64,000 bases of DNA from Mucilaginibacter sp. UR6-11 (GCF_020880695.1 NZ_JAJIWO010000001.1:62001-126000), one strand, 5' to 3'; positions 1 to 8,909 are shown, numbered from the stretch's first letter. The notes: generated by a model from the sequence alone, not told the origin. Program-made: numbers and translations.

Positions 1-103
1 TGATATTTATAATATAACGGCCAATATTTACGTTTTATGAAAACCAATAATTATTGATTATGTTATATTAAGGATAGTTGACCTGGTGATTAAATTGTTA
101 TAA

Positions 104-316
104 ATGTATAAAATACCTAAGCCGATACAGTGGTTTAATAAAAAAGTACGCACTAAAGATGATTTTCAGTTTGTGATTGTTTTGATGCTTGTTTTGTTTG
201 TCGTGCTTACTAAATGCTACTTATTATTGTTTGCCCGTAATCAGGTTAAACAAGCCATAAACTCGACTAAGCCGTCTTCAAAACATTATCTTCAAAACAC
301 GTTTAGTCTTCCGTAA
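104..316 (+). CDS. Small single-pass membrane protein, unknown function
   Basis: A 70-residue protein I do not recognise. It has a basic, aromatic N-terminus, one clear hydrophobic helix at about residues 22-45 rich in Val, Leu and Phe, and a polar Lys/Ser tail. That pattern suggests an inner-membrane protein with a short exposed tail. It is followed at once by a strong hairpin with a T run, and no other open frame competes for the space, which supports it as a real gene. I see no clear ribosome binding site. No function is proposed. Confidence 0.5.
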   Translation: MYKIPKPIQWFNKKVRTKDDFQFVIVLMLVLFVVLTKCYLLLFARNQVKQAINSTKPSSKHYLQNTFSLP

Positions 317-337
317 ATAAGCCCGTTGCTTATAAAC

Positions 338-372
338 AAAAATGCCTTCCGCTAAACCGGAAGGCATTTTTT
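338..372. terminator. Bidirectional rho-independent terminator
   Basis: A hairpin with arms of about 13 bp (AAAATGCCTTCC and its complement, 339-351 and 358-370) has an A run on the left and a T run on the right. It lies between two convergent genes and can stop both transcripts. Confidence 0.85.
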
Positions 373-388
373 ATTTATATAAATTCTG

Positions 389-916
389 TTAACGGCCGCT
401 GCCCTGCGGTTTTGGCTGAGCATTTGGGCCGCCCATACCCGGCGCTCCTGCCGGTGGCATACCCGGGCCACCACCACGTTTAGGCCAGGTGGCTTCTTCT
501 AAGTGCGCTACCCCGCGGTGGCAGGTATAACAGTTAACGCTGCCCAGCTTGGCTACGCCTATAGAATCCTTATCGCCTGATTTAAAATATTTTTTGTTGA
601 TCTTGGTTGACATTATATACATTTCGCGGGCCATTTTTTTCTCTGGTTTAGCGTCACTGGCAAAATCCATTTTCTTGGTTTCGTCATTACGGGCATGGCA
701 AAAATTACATTTTACGCCTAATGATGAGGCCCATTGCCCCATAATCTTATCCAAATCTTTATGAGATATATGTTTAGGCAAAACTTTTAAATTAACCGCC
801 TTTTGGTCTTCTTCCCTGGGTGTTTGCTGGATCAAGGTCATTGAAGCTAAAACGACCACTGCTAAAAACAGGCATATCGGCACAAATACTTTTTTATTAA
901 AACGCATAATTGTCAT
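389..916 (-). CDS. Di-heme c-type cytochrome (reaction-centre cytochrome family fragment)
   Basis: An exported c-type cytochrome of 175 residues. The N-terminus is basic and followed by a hydrophobic segment (about residues 10-28), a signal peptide or membrane anchor. Two CxxCH heme sites are visible, CNFCH at 70-74 and CYTCHRG at 129-135. The spacing and the phrase around the first site (SSLGVKCNFCH) resemble the small Bacteroidota proteins of the photosynthetic reaction-centre cytochrome c family (PF02276-like). The C-terminus is a Pro/Gly-rich tail. It probably carries electrons in the periplasm, but the partner is unknown. An in-frame ATG three codons downstream is an equally possible start; neither has a good ribosome binding site. 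Confidence 0.85.
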   Translation of the reverse strand: MTIMRFNKKVFVPICLFLAVVVLASMTLIQQTPREEDQKAVNLKVLPKHISHKDLDKIMGQWASSLGVKCNFCHARNDETKKMDFASDAKPEKKMAREMYIMSTKINKKYFKSGDKDSIGVAKLGSVNCYTCHRGVAHLEEATWPKRGGGPGMPPAGAPGMGGPNAQPKPQGSGR

Positions 917-982
917 ATTTAAGTCACTAAAATAGCTGATAGTTTTGAATGTTCCAACAATTATTTTATTGTCTTATTAATA

Positions 983-1825
983 TTACAAAGCAAATTCGGC
1001 AACCAGTTTTTCGCTTAGCTCCCATAGCTGGTTTCGCGCAGTAGCATCATTAGCCGGTGATGCTGGTTTCGCCACTTTCTTCTTAATAAAGTATTGCCCG
1101 CTTTTTGACTCCAGTTTATTGCCGGTGGCCAGGTAAATGGTGGTCTCGGCGCCCTTTTCCGGGCTGATCATAAATGGGGTAGCCAACGAAAACAAAAACT
1201 TCAAAAAACCGGTAAGTTTTGAGTTAAAGCTGGTTTTAACAACACCCGGATGCAATGCATACGCGGTTATGCCTTTATCAGCATATTTCTCGGCTAAAGA
1301 CTTGGTGAAATAAATATTAAATAATTTACTGTTACCATAGGCCTTAACCGCCGAATATTTTTTGCGGCTCTGCAGTTTTTCGAAATCCGGTTTCCCGGCT
1401 TTATGCAGGTCAGAACTTACATTAATTATGCGCGCATGGCCTTTTTCAAGCAACGGCATCAAACTGGTAGTTAGTAAAAAATGCCCCAAATGGTTTAAAG
1501 CAAAAGTCATTTCAAAGCCGTTTTTACTTTCGGTAAAATCATTAAACATACCACCCGCGTTATTGATCAGGACATTGATGTTAAACAGCCTGGCTTTTAG
1601 TTCCGTGGCTGCGGCGGCTACGCTTTCCAGATCGGCCAGGTCACATTGGATGATATGGATCTCTTTATTACCGGTTTCGGAAATAAGGCGCTGTTTAAGC
1701 TGCCCGCCTTTTTGCATATCGCGTACCAATAAATACAGGGCATGCCCCTTGTTCGCCAGGGCAAAGGCGGTTGCCTCGCCTATACCTGATGTAGCGCCGG
1801 TTATTACGGTACTAGTTATAGCCAT
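983..1825 (-). CDS. Short-chain dehydrogenase/reductase (retinol dehydrogenase-like)
   Basis: A 280-residue NAD(P)-dependent oxidoreductase with a Rossmann fold. Visible are the cofactor motif TGATSGIG (9-16), NNAG (88-91) and the catalytic pair in YGNSK (163-167). The length and the C-terminal region that follows the catalytic helix match the retinol dehydrogenase/WW-oxidoreductase-like branch of classical SDRs. In Bacteroidota these are general carbonyl reductases of unknown substrate. It is transcribed away from the CBM9-like gene downstream in coordinates and seems to be a single-gene unit. Confidence 0.9.
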   Translation of the reverse strand: MAITSTVITGATSGIGEATAFALANKGHALYLLVRDMQKGGQLKQRLISETGNKEIHIIQCDLADLESVAAAATELKARLFNINVLINNAGGMFNDFTESKNGFEMTFALNHLGHFLLTTSLMPLLEKGHARIINVSSDLHKAGKPDFEKLQSRKKYSAVKAYGNSKLFNIYFTKSLAEKYADKGITAYALHPGVVKTSFNSKLTGFLKFLFSLATPFMISPEKGAETTIYLATGNKLESKSGQYFIKKKVAKPASPANDATARNQLWELSEKLVAEFAL

Positions 1826-1938
1826 GCCGTTAAATTATGTAAAGTGGCGGATAAACTGGTAAAATATTGAAAATAACTTTGCCTGATTGCGAACCAATAT
1901 AAAAGCTTCAACCTTTTTGATTTATGCTGACAGGTAAG

Positions 1939-1946
1939 TAAATTTG
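1939..1946 (+). promoter_or_regulatory. Bacteroidota-type promoter (TAnnTTTG) for the CBM9-like gene
   Basis: TAAATTTG fits the Bacteroidota -7 consensus. A TTG at 1917-1919 lies 19 bases upstream, the spacing expected for the -33 element. The start codon is 19 bases downstream, so the leader would be short. Confidence 0.6.
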
Positions 1947-1965
1947 ATAACCATACCTACTTATC

Positions 1966-2727
1966 ATGAAAAACATCGCTGCTAGGATTGCCCTGCATAT
2001 CTTGTCTGCTCTTGTCCTATTCGCCCCTTTCAATATTGTCAATGCCCAAAAGCCTGGGCTGCGCGCCCCAATAAATATTAAGATAGACGGCAAGCTTACC
2101 GAGTGGAATAATAAGTTGAAGGAATATAGCAACCACACCCAATTTTATTACGCCATATCAAACGACGATAGATATCTTTATTTAACCGTTCAGGCCACCG
2201 ATGACTTTATTATCAACCGGATATTAAAAGGGGGCATAACCTTAACAATCAATAAATCAGGCACCAAAAAAGATCCGGACGGCATACATATCAGTTATCC
2301 TATCGTAGATTATTTCAAGATCCATCAAAAGAACGCGCCTCAAATCAAAAAAGGAGCTACAGCAGCCAGCGTGGATTCGTTTGTAAATGTCATCAATACC
2401 CGATTGGAGCAAAAGTTAAAAATGATTAGGGTGATAGGCATCAAAAATATTGACAGCTTAATTTCTATTTACAACCTTGACGGCATTAAAGCAGCGTCTC
2501 AGATAGATGATAAAATACATTATAACTTGGAAATTGCAGTGTCGCTAAAAAATCTCGGACTTGACATTAACAGCCCGGCTAAATTTATGTACCAGGTGAT
2601 GATTAATGAGGTAGCCGTGACTGACTTAACTCCGAAAAATCAAAAACCGGGAGAAATATATGTTTCCATAACGCTGCCCGGACAGTTGGCGACTGATTTT
2701 TGGGGTGAGTATACATTGGTAAGATAA
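1966..2727 (+). CDS. Secreted protein with CBM9/DOMON-like beta-sandwich
   Basis: A 253-residue exported protein. Residues 1-27 form a signal peptide ending in an NAQ cleavage site. The mature part starts with a KIDGKLTEW phrase and continues with YYAISNDDRYLYLTVQATDD, which is characteristic of family 9 carbohydrate-binding modules and DOMON-type beta-sandwiches that bind sugars or heme. No catalytic domain accompanies it. It stands alone with its own promoter, and its ligand cannot be read from the sequence. The family call is moderate; export is well supported. Confidence 0.7.
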   Translation: MKNIAARIALHILSALVLFAPFNIVNAQKPGLRAPINIKIDGKLTEWNNKLKEYSNHTQFYYAISNDDRYLYLTVQATDDFIINRILKGGITLTINKSGTKKDPDGIHISYPIVDYFKIHQKNAPQIKKGATAASVDSFVNVINTRLEQKLKMIRVIGIKNIDSLISIYNLDGIKAASQIDDKIHYNLEIAVSLKNLGLDINSPAKFMYQVMINEVAVTDLTPKNQKPGEIYVSITLPGQLATDFWGEYTLVR

Positions 2728-2739
2728 ATCAAACAAAGA

Positions 2740-2806
2740 TGTCGTACTGAGGCACTCGAAGCATGCGGGCGACCCTACGCCTACCCTTCTACAGGCTCAG
2801 GTGACA
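2740..2806. repeat. Decayed palindromic intergenic repeat
   Basis: Imperfect arms (TGTCGTACTGAG at 2740-2751 and CTCAGGTGACA at 2796-2806) enclose GC-rich sequence. This looks like a degraded member of the common GTCATCCTGAG-type Bacteroidota intergenic palindromes. It fills the gap between two convergent genes. Confidence 0.35.
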
Positions 2807-2819
2807 GCTTTCTTTATTG

Positions 2820-3905
2820 CTAACTCGCCTCTGCCAGTTTCTCTTTATCCAATATCTCCAATAATGCCTTTTCGGCTATGTTCAATTCGGCTGCCTTGAT
2901 GTCTTTATCCGCATCCAGTTCTTTGATGTAGTTAAACAATCTGCCTTCTTCATAACTTTTAATCACGGTAGGATGTACGTAGTATTTCTTGCAGACGGTG
3001 CGGGTGTTGCCCAAATTAATGGCTACCTCATCCAGTACACTCACTATCTTGCGTTTACATTCGGTCACGGTAGCAAACTCACCGGCTTCTTTAAACGCAT
3101 ACAGTGCGCTAACGCTGCCCGCCCAGGTCCTGAAATCTTTGGCGGTAAAATCCTCGCCGGTAATTTCTTTTAAATAGGTATTGATATCGCCCGAGTCGAT
3201 AGAGCAGCGTTTACCCTCATCGTTATAAAACTGGAACAGCTCTTTACCCGGGATATCCCGGCATTGCTTCACCAGTTTAGCCAGCTTACGGCTTTGCAAG
3301 GATACTTTATGAAAAACGCCTTTTTTTCCTTTAAACTCAAACCTGAGGTTGGTGCCATCAATTTTTACGTGCCTGTCCTGCAATGTGGTTAAGCCAAATG
3401 ATCCATATAGTTTTTTATACGACTCGTTCCCTACCCTTATGCTGGTGAGCTCCATTAAACGCACTACCAGCGCAACTACTTTTTCATGATCAAGATTCCG
3501 CCGGGACAGATCCTTGTCCACCTGTTTGCGTATATCCGGCAAATGGATAGCAAAAGTTTGCAGGCGATGATATTTTGATTGATTCCGGATTTTGTTCCAG
3601 TGGGCATGATAGCGGTATTGTTTACGCCCGGCGGCATCAATACCGGTAAATTGAAGATGCCCGTTTTCAAACGGCGAGATCCACACATTGGTATAAGCCG
3701 GCGGGATCACCAGTTTATTAAACCGGCTAATCACTTCCTTATCCTTTACAACCTTACCCTCCGCGCCCAGATAGCTCCATCCTGACCCGGCTTTTTTGCG
3801 GGTATAACCCGGGGCTGAATCTGATACGTAACGCAGGCCCACCGCTTTTGCGGTTATTTTGGGATCGCGGCCAATTTTTTCCAGTTTTTTTACCAATCTG
3901 TTCAT
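2820..3905 (-). CDS. DNA topoisomerase IB
   Basis: A poxvirus-type topoisomerase IB of 361 residues, which relaxes supercoils by nicking one strand through a 3'-phosphotyrosine intermediate. The N-terminal domain (about 20-110) is followed by the catalytic domain with LTSIRVGNESY (Arg157), KDFRTWAGS (Arg259) and KKYYVHP, where Tyr309 is the expected nucleophile. Length is normal for the bacterial family, which is scattered and accessory to the essential type IA and II enzymes. It is a single gene flanked by repeat debris on both sides. All catalytic motifs I can check are intact. Confidence 0.95.
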   Translation of the reverse strand: MNRLVKKLEKIGRDPKITAKAVGLRYVSDSAPGYTRKKAGSGWSYLGAEGKVVKDKEVISRFNKLVIPPAYTNVWISPFENGHLQFTGIDAAGRKQYRYHAHWNKIRNQSKYHRLQTFAIHLPDIRKQVDKDLSRRNLDHEKVVALVVRLMELTSIRVGNESYKKLYGSFGLTTLQDRHVKIDGTNLRFEFKGKKGVFHKVSLQSRKLAKLVKQCRDIPGKELFQFYNDEGKRCSIDSGDINTYLKEITGEDFTAKDFRTWAGSVSALYAFKEAGEFATVTECKRKIVSVLDEVAINLGNTRTVCKKYYVHPTVIKSYEEGRLFNYIKELDADKDIKAAELNIAEKALLEILDKEKLAEAS

Positions 3906-3945
3906 CGGTGTAATAACGGTTGTAATTGAAATAAGTTTTTTACCT

Positions 3946-3975
3946 CAACTCTTTCCGCCGAAGGCAAGAAAGCAG
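3946..3975. repeat. Fragment of the CTCTTTCCGCCGAAGGC repeat family
   Basis: The stretch AACTCTTTCCGCCGAAGGC followed by AAG matches the left half of the repeat at 36557-36618 and more loosely that at 25219-25278. A further CCCTCTCTTTTGAAGCGCGTT stretch follows near 3990. This gap (3906-4100) is mostly repeat debris. Confidence 0.45.
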
Positions 3976-4100
3976 GTTTATCTTTAAATCCCTCTCTTTT
4001 GAAGCGCGTTAGGGTAAGGCTTTTTTACCCTCCTCTGACCATTTTATTCAAACACAAACCCCAACTTTATGCTTTATCTCACAACAAACCACAACAATTT

Positions 4101-5129
4101 ATGAAATACAATTTTTTAGGGAACACCGGCCTGCTGGTATCCGAAATTTGTTTCGGCACGATGACTTTTGGCGGCAGCGAAACCGGCATTTGGGGCAACA
4201 TAGGCCGCTTACAGCAGCAGGACGTTAACCAGATGATGAAAACCGTGATTGATGCAGGTATAAACTTTATCGATACCGCCAATGTTTATTCGTTCGGAAA
4301 ATCTGAGGAACTGCTTGGTCAATCCATTATTGACCTTGGGCTTAACCGCAACAACCTGGTTATTGCAACCAAAGTACGCGGCCGCATGAGCCCGGACGTT
4401 AATGATGTGGGACTGACCCGCTTTAATATCTTTCAATCGGTTGATGCCAGTTTGAAACGGTTGCAGCTTGACCATATAGATATTTTATATGTACACGGTG
4501 TTGATTTATTTACACCCATAGCTGAAACCGTACGCGCTTTAAATGATATCGTGCTAACCGGCAAGGTGCGTTATATTGCCATTTGTAACTGGCCCGCCTG
4601 GATGGTGATGAAAGCGCAGGGCATAGCAGAGCAAAACGGCTGGAACAAATTTGTCGGCCTGCAATATTTTTATTCCCTGTCGGGACGTGATATTGAGCGC
4701 GAAATTGTACCGATGGCGCAAGATCAGAACCTTGCAATTTTGCCCTGGAGCCCGTTGGCCGGAGGCTTTTTATCCGGAAAATATACTCGTGATAACCAAA
4801 CCAGCGGCGATTCACGCCGGGATAAGTTTGATTTTCCGCCAATAAATAAAGAAAAAGCTTATGATATTATTGATGTATTGGGCGATATCAGCAAGGCGCA
4901 CAATGTTTCAGTTGCGCAGGTAGCTTTGGCATGGGTACGTTTGCAAAAAGGCGTTACCAGCACCATCATCGGTGCCAAAACTATCGATCAATTGAATGAT
5001 AATTTAAAATCGACCGACATCGCTTTATCGGCAGATGAACTGAAGAAAATAGATGAAGTAAGCGCCTTACCAAAAGAATACCCGGGCTGGATGGTTGAAA
5101 GGCAAATGGCTGACCGGCTTGTTAAATAA
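4101..5129 (+). CDS. Aldo/keto reductase
   Basis: A 342-residue (alpha/beta)8 oxidoreductase using NADPH, of the large branch related to potassium-channel beta subunits and plant-type aldo/keto reductases. The catalytic tetrad is visible: Asp58 and Tyr63 in FIDTANVYSFGKSEE, Lys91 in ATKVRGR and His132 in LYVHGVD. The C-terminal cofactor segment VTSTIIGAKTIDQLNDNL is present. I chose the ATG at 4101 because MKYNFLGNTGLLVSEI is the usual N-terminus; the open frame extends 34 codons upstream through repeat-like sequence. Substrate unknown. Confidence 0.9.
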   Translation: MKYNFLGNTGLLVSEICFGTMTFGGSETGIWGNIGRLQQQDVNQMMKTVIDAGINFIDTANVYSFGKSEELLGQSIIDLGLNRNNLVIATKVRGRMSPDVNDVGLTRFNIFQSVDASLKRLQLDHIDILYVHGVDLFTPIAETVRALNDIVLTGKVRYIAICNWPAWMVMKAQGIAEQNGWNKFVGLQYFYSLSGRDIEREIVPMAQDQNLAILPWSPLAGGFLSGKYTRDNQTSGDSRRDKFDFPPINKEKAYDIIDVLGDISKAHNVSVAQVALAWVRLQKGVTSTIIGAKTIDQLNDNLKSTDIALSADELKKIDEVSALPKEYPGWMVERQMADRLVK

Positions 5130-5137
5130 ACCAATAG

Positions 5138-5165
5138 GTAGAGACGCAATGCATTGCGTCTCTAC
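5138..5165. repeat. 28-bp perfect palindromic repeat, copy 1
   Basis: A perfect 28-bp palindrome with half-site GTAGAGACGCAATG. An identical copy is at 39199-39226 and one arm recurs at 59742-59754. This copy overlaps the 3' end of the threonine aldolase gene and provides its TAG stop codon (5162-5164). Confidence 0.9.
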
Positions 5166-6178
5166 ATTAATGAACCAACGGCCTTAACCACATGCTCCAC
5201 CTGTTCCGGATGTACATCCAGGTGCAATACAAAACGGATGCGGTGTTTATCTGTCGACAGCGCGTTTATACCCTGTGCAGCCAGTTTCTTCAAGATGGCA
5301 TCTGCCGGCTCAACGGTATCAAACAAAACAATATTGGTTTCGGCCGGCAACACGTTGGTTACCGCGGATGAATTACTTAACGCTTCGGCCAGGATCTGCG
5401 CGTGGGCATGATCTATCTTTAATCGCTCCACATGATGATCTAACGCATAGATCCCCGCAGCCGCCAAAAAGCCGGCCTGGCGCATGCCCCCGCCCAATAC
5501 CTTGCGGATGCGGCGGGCGTACTTGATGGTGTCTTTATCCGCCAGTAAAACCGAGCCAACCGGCGCACCCAATCCTTTGGATAAACAAACCGAGATGCCA
5601 TCAAAATATCGACCATAATCAGCAGCTTGATCACCGGTATGGGCAAGAGCGTTAAAGATGCGGGCGCCGTCTAAGTGAAGCTTTAAACCTTTGGCTTTGC
5701 AAAGTCCTGCTATTGGTTTGATCTGGTCTAAAGTATAACAGCTGCCGCCGCCTTTGTTCACCGTATTTTCAAGCACCACCAAACTGGTGTGAGGATAATG
5801 TATATTTTCAGCATTGATCTCCGGCTCAATCATTTCAGGCGTTAATATGCCCCGGTAACCGTTAAGCAACCGTGTTGATACCCCCGAGTTAAACGCTATG
5901 CCCCCACCCTCGTACCGGTAAACATGCGCGGTTTGATCGGCAATTAACTCATCAAGCGGTTGCGTAAAGCATTTAATAGCTATCTGGTTGGTCATCGTTC
6001 CCGAAGGGCAGTAGATACCGGCTTCCATTCCGAAAATAGCCGCAGCCTTTTGCTCCAGTTCGTTTATAGATTCGTCCTCGCCAAAAACATCATCGCCTAC
6101 CCTGGCATTAAACATAGCTTCCAGCATGCCGGCAGTAGGTTTGGTCACGGTATCGCTGCGTAAATCAACAGTAATCAT
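5162..6178 (-). CDS. ltaE: Low-specificity L-threonine aldolase
   Basis: A PLP-dependent enzyme of 338 residues that cleaves L-threonine or L-allo-threonine to glycine and acetaldehyde in the cytoplasm. The N-terminus ITVDLRSDTVTKPT, the LHLDGARIFNA segment (167-177) and the Schiff-base lysine Lys201 in CLSKGLGAPVGS are all typical. The length is normal. The gene ends inside a palindromic repeat that supplies the stop codon, so the last residues may have been set by the repeat. It is divergent from the Gly-rich protein gene with only 42 bases between the starts. Confidence 0.95.
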   Translation of the reverse strand: MITVDLRSDTVTKPTAGMLEAMFNARVGDDVFGEDESINELEQKAAAIFGMEAGIYCPSGTMTNQIAIKCFTQPLDELIADQTAHVYRYEGGGIAFNSGVSTRLLNGYRGILTPEMIEPEINAENIHYPHTSLVVLENTVNKGGGSCYTLDQIKPIAGLCKAKGLKLHLDGARIFNALAHTGDQAADYGRYFDGISVCLSKGLGAPVGSVLLADKDTIKYARRIRKVLGGGMRQAGFLAAAGIYALDHHVERLKIDHAHAQILAEALSNSSAVTNVLPAETNIVLFDTVEPADAILKKLAAQGINALSTDKHRIRFVLHLDVHPEQVEHVVKAVGSLM

Positions 6179-6220
6179 ATTAAATATGTTAAAATTGCGT
6201 TATTTGTATTTTTATATCTT

Positions 6221-6904
6221 ATGCGCCCAATTTTAATCATTTTATGCCTGCTGTTGTTATTTACAACAGCAAGATCACAATCATGGCAACCCGGCACCTT
6301 TTACGACGTTAAAGGAACGAAAAATACCGGACTTATACGTGTTGACCCCAGGGGAAAAGGCCCTATAAAAGATGAAGGTTTTATAGAATATAAAGAAAAC
6401 GCCAAGGCCGACGCCATCAAACTAAGCGCCAGCGATCTGCGATCATTTGTAGCCGGCCGGGATAGCTTTATCGTTGCCGCGGCCCCCAAGCAGGGTTGGT
6501 CTAAATTTGATCTTGACTTTGTGCAGGTAGTGGTTGACGCACCTTTGCGGTTGTTTGCTGCTAAGGGTAGCGTTGGCGGCGGCGGTGGTAGCGGCTCGGG
6601 CATTGGGTTTGGTGTTGGCGGCGGTGCCGGGACTGGCGGTTTCGGTGGCGGATTGGGCGGTGGAATCTCTATTCCTATTGGCGGCAGCGGTCGCGGCAGT
6701 TCCAAGACCCTCTACTTCTATGGTGCAAATACAGCCGAAATGAAACTGATTACCAGCGAAAACTTTATTGATGTAATGAGCGAAATTATGGGCGATGAGC
6801 CTGATGTAGTTGAAAAGATCCAGACTAAAAAATTCGGTCCAAATAACATGGATAAGCTGATCGCCTATTTCAAACAGGTGCAGGCGGGGAATGTTAAAAA
6901 ATAG
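6221..6904 (+). CDS. Secreted protein with a glycine-rich insert, unknown function
   Basis: A 227-residue exported protein that I cannot assign. Residues 1-19 form a signal peptide ending ARS-Q. Residues 20-112 look like a folded domain with a WQPGTFYDVKGTKNTG start. Residues 116-160 are almost pure Gly/Ser with hydrophobic spacers, and 161-227 form a second, mostly helical part. The Gly tract sits between two conserved-looking halves, so it may be a flexible linker or a length-variable loop. The next gene, a secreted glycosidase-like protein, follows 48 bases later on the same strand. Confidence 0.7.
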   Translation: MRPILIILCLLLLFTTARSQSWQPGTFYDVKGTKNTGLIRVDPRGKGPIKDEGFIEYKENAKADAIKLSASDLRSFVAGRDSFIVAAAPKQGWSKFDLDFVQVVVDAPLRLFAAKGSVGGGGGSGSGIGFGVGGGAGTGGFGGGLGGGISIPIGGSGRGSSKTLYFYGANTAEMKLITSENFIDVMSEIMGDEPDVVEKIQTKKFGPNNMDKLIAYFKQVQAGNVKK

Positions 6905-6952
6905 AGATTGGTGGTTAGAGCTATGAGATCATATTTGCTATATTGAAATCTC

Positions 6953-8893
6953 ATGAAATACAGATTTATCTTATTAGCCTGGCTTCTTTTCATTAATTCT
7001 ACGCTTCCTTCAGAGGCCCAAACCGCTTATCCGTTCGGAAAAGATCTTTCGCAAACCATGACTTTCAAAATCATGCTGCGTTGTGCCACTGCTGACCAGA
7101 TATCCAACCTGGATTTAGGCGCCGTATTGAAATATCTTAAACAGTTAGACAACATCACACGCGGGCTGCCCAAAGTGGTTATCCTTGGCGGTTACCAGCA
7201 AGACGGGCATGACCATCAGTATCCCTGGTGGACCCCGGCAGATAATACATTCTTTGCGCCCGGCGGCCTAAAAGGTAAAGCCGCACTAAGCTGGTTAATG
7301 CGGGAGGCCGTTAAATACCATACCCATTGCACTTTTCACGTAAACCCTTTTGATGCCTATATGGAGAGCCCAAAATGGGGCTATTACGCCGGTAAAGATT
7401 TGATATGCAGGGAAACAGACGGATCCTATTTAAAAGGGCAGAAATGGTGGGGACGGCAAAGCTATTTTGTAGACCTGGTAAATGAATGGAAGTCGGGCGT
7501 TACGAAAGAACGGATCGATGACCTGATCGCGGCTTTTCCCCAGCTGAAAGAAACTGGTGTTTTGTATTTTGATAACATTACCCAGTATCCGGCAAGCCCG
7601 TATCACCATCAAACAAGCAATGATCAGCGTAATACCATTAAACAGATAGCAATCTATCTTAAAAACAGCTACGGCATTCAATTAATTGGTGAGTACGGCG
7701 ATAAACAGCTGTATGGATATCTTTCGCAGGGTATTACCTGGGATTGGGGCGAATACTCCTTAGGGATTAACCAAATGGAGGTACCACCCTACCTGATGTG
7801 TGGCGGGCGGGACATTGCTCATGACAAGCTGTTGAATCAACGCCTCGACATCAAACCTGCGCTACAGGTATTTGGCAGCAGCGTACAATTCGAAGACATC
7901 CAGTTTCAACACTTCCCGGACCGGGCGCAACGCGAATTTGCACACCACACACTCACCTATTTTAACCTGAACCGATTACTGCGCCAAAAATATACTATTG
8001 ATAATGGCGACTATACATTAAACTTATCTGAAAATACCGTCAGCAACTATAAAAATGGTTTGCATACAATAACACAAGATGGCAATTTGATCAAATCAGG
8101 CTATGATGTTTTTATGCCGGTTTACTGGCTTGACCATCTTGAAACAATGTGTTATTCAATGGATGGAGGTATACGCAGGTGGGTGTTTCCGACAACCTGG
8201 GAAAATATCAAATCAGCAGATATTTACGTCATCACTCCCGACACCATAACGCTGAAGGAAAGTAACAGAAGAATAACCAATCATTCGATAAACTTAGCCA
8301 TGAAAGCGGGCGAATGCCTGAGCATCGTTCCGCATGGCATAAACATACATCGCATCCGTACCATATATGAACTTCCGCCAAGCGGAACTGTCCGGTTCGA
8401 TGAGCAAGATCAAAACACCAAAGGTAATTGGGTTGGCGCATACGGTAAATCGGGGTATGATGTCATCGGCGGGAAACGTCAACTACCATCGTCCATAAAT
8501 TTAAATTACGTGGCCAATAATTTAGAAACCTGGGCCGCAAATTCAACCGATGTACGCGCTCCCTACCTATCTTCAAAAAAAGAAGGGCGTGTTGCGGCGG
8601 GGAATACAGCCCTGCTTCACGAAATAGCTGATGTTGATTTAAAAAACGGGGTTACGAAAAAAGTATCTCTTTATTTTCTTGACTGGCAACGTTATCACCG
8701 GCAAATGCTGGTTGATGTGATCGACGCGAATACCAAAAAGGTATTACAGTCAAATAGCTTGTCTGATTTTGATAATGGCGTTTATTTGAATTATTTGGTA
8801 ACGGGACATGTCCAGTTTCGTATCACCCGCTTTTTTTATGATGGGTACAAAGATCCAAATTACCCGACTTTTTCAGGTATCTTCTTCGACTGA
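6953..8893 (+). CDS. Secreted glycoside hydrolase-like protein
   Basis: A 646-residue exported protein. Residues 1-22 are a signal peptide (cleavage near SEAQ). Residues about 40-380 have the look of a TIM barrel: VVILGGYQQDGHDHQYPWW, FHVNPFDAY, TGVLYFDNI and LIGEYGD are spaced like barrel strands ending in acidic residues. The C-terminal 250 residues look like beta-sandwich modules (GAYGKSGYDVIGGK, VSLYFLDWQRYHRQ, VYLNYLVTGHVQFRITR). The arrangement recalls endo-alpha-N-acetylgalactosaminidase-type barrels (GH101-like), but I cannot confirm a family or substrate. D-rich strand ends such as YFDN are candidates for the nucleophile. Confidence 0.6.
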   Translation: MKYRFILLAWLLFINSTLPSEAQTAYPFGKDLSQTMTFKIMLRCATADQISNLDLGAVLKYLKQLDNITRGLPKVVILGGYQQDGHDHQYPWWTPADNTFFAPGGLKGKAALSWLMREAVKYHTHCTFHVNPFDAYMESPKWGYYAGKDLICRETDGSYLKGQKWWGRQSYFVDLVNEWKSGVTKERIDDLIAAFPQLKETGVLYFDNITQYPASPYHHQTSNDQRNTIKQIAIYLKNSYGIQLIGEYGDKQLYGYLSQGITWDWGEYSLGINQMEVPPYLMCGGRDIAHDKLLNQRLDIKPALQVFGSSVQFEDIQFQHFPDRAQREFAHHTLTYFNLNRLLRQKYTIDNGDYTLNLSENTVSNYKNGLHTITQDGNLIKSGYDVFMPVYWLDHLETMCYSMDGGIRRWVFPTTWENIKSADIYVITPDTITLKESNRRITNHSINLAMKAGECLSIVPHGINIHRIRTIYELPPSGTVRFDEQDQNTKGNWVGAYGKSGYDVIGGKRQLPSSINLNYVANNLETWAANSTDVRAPYLSSKKEGRVAAGNTALLHEIADVDLKNGVTKKVSLYFLDWQRYHRQMLVDVIDANTKKVLQSNSLSDFDNGVYLNYLVTGHVQFRITRFFYDGYKDPNYPTFSGIFFD

Positions 8894-8909
8894 TAGATTA
8901 TTGAAATTT

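Noticed and set aside
3999..4100. N-terminal extension of the aldo/keto reductase
   Set aside because: The 34 upstream codons run through repeat-like sequence and the known family N-terminus begins at the ATG at 4101.
6301..6705. Pro-rich open frame on the minus strand inside the Gly-rich protein
   Set aside because: It is the antisense shadow of the Gly/Ser tract (Gly codons read backwards as Pro).
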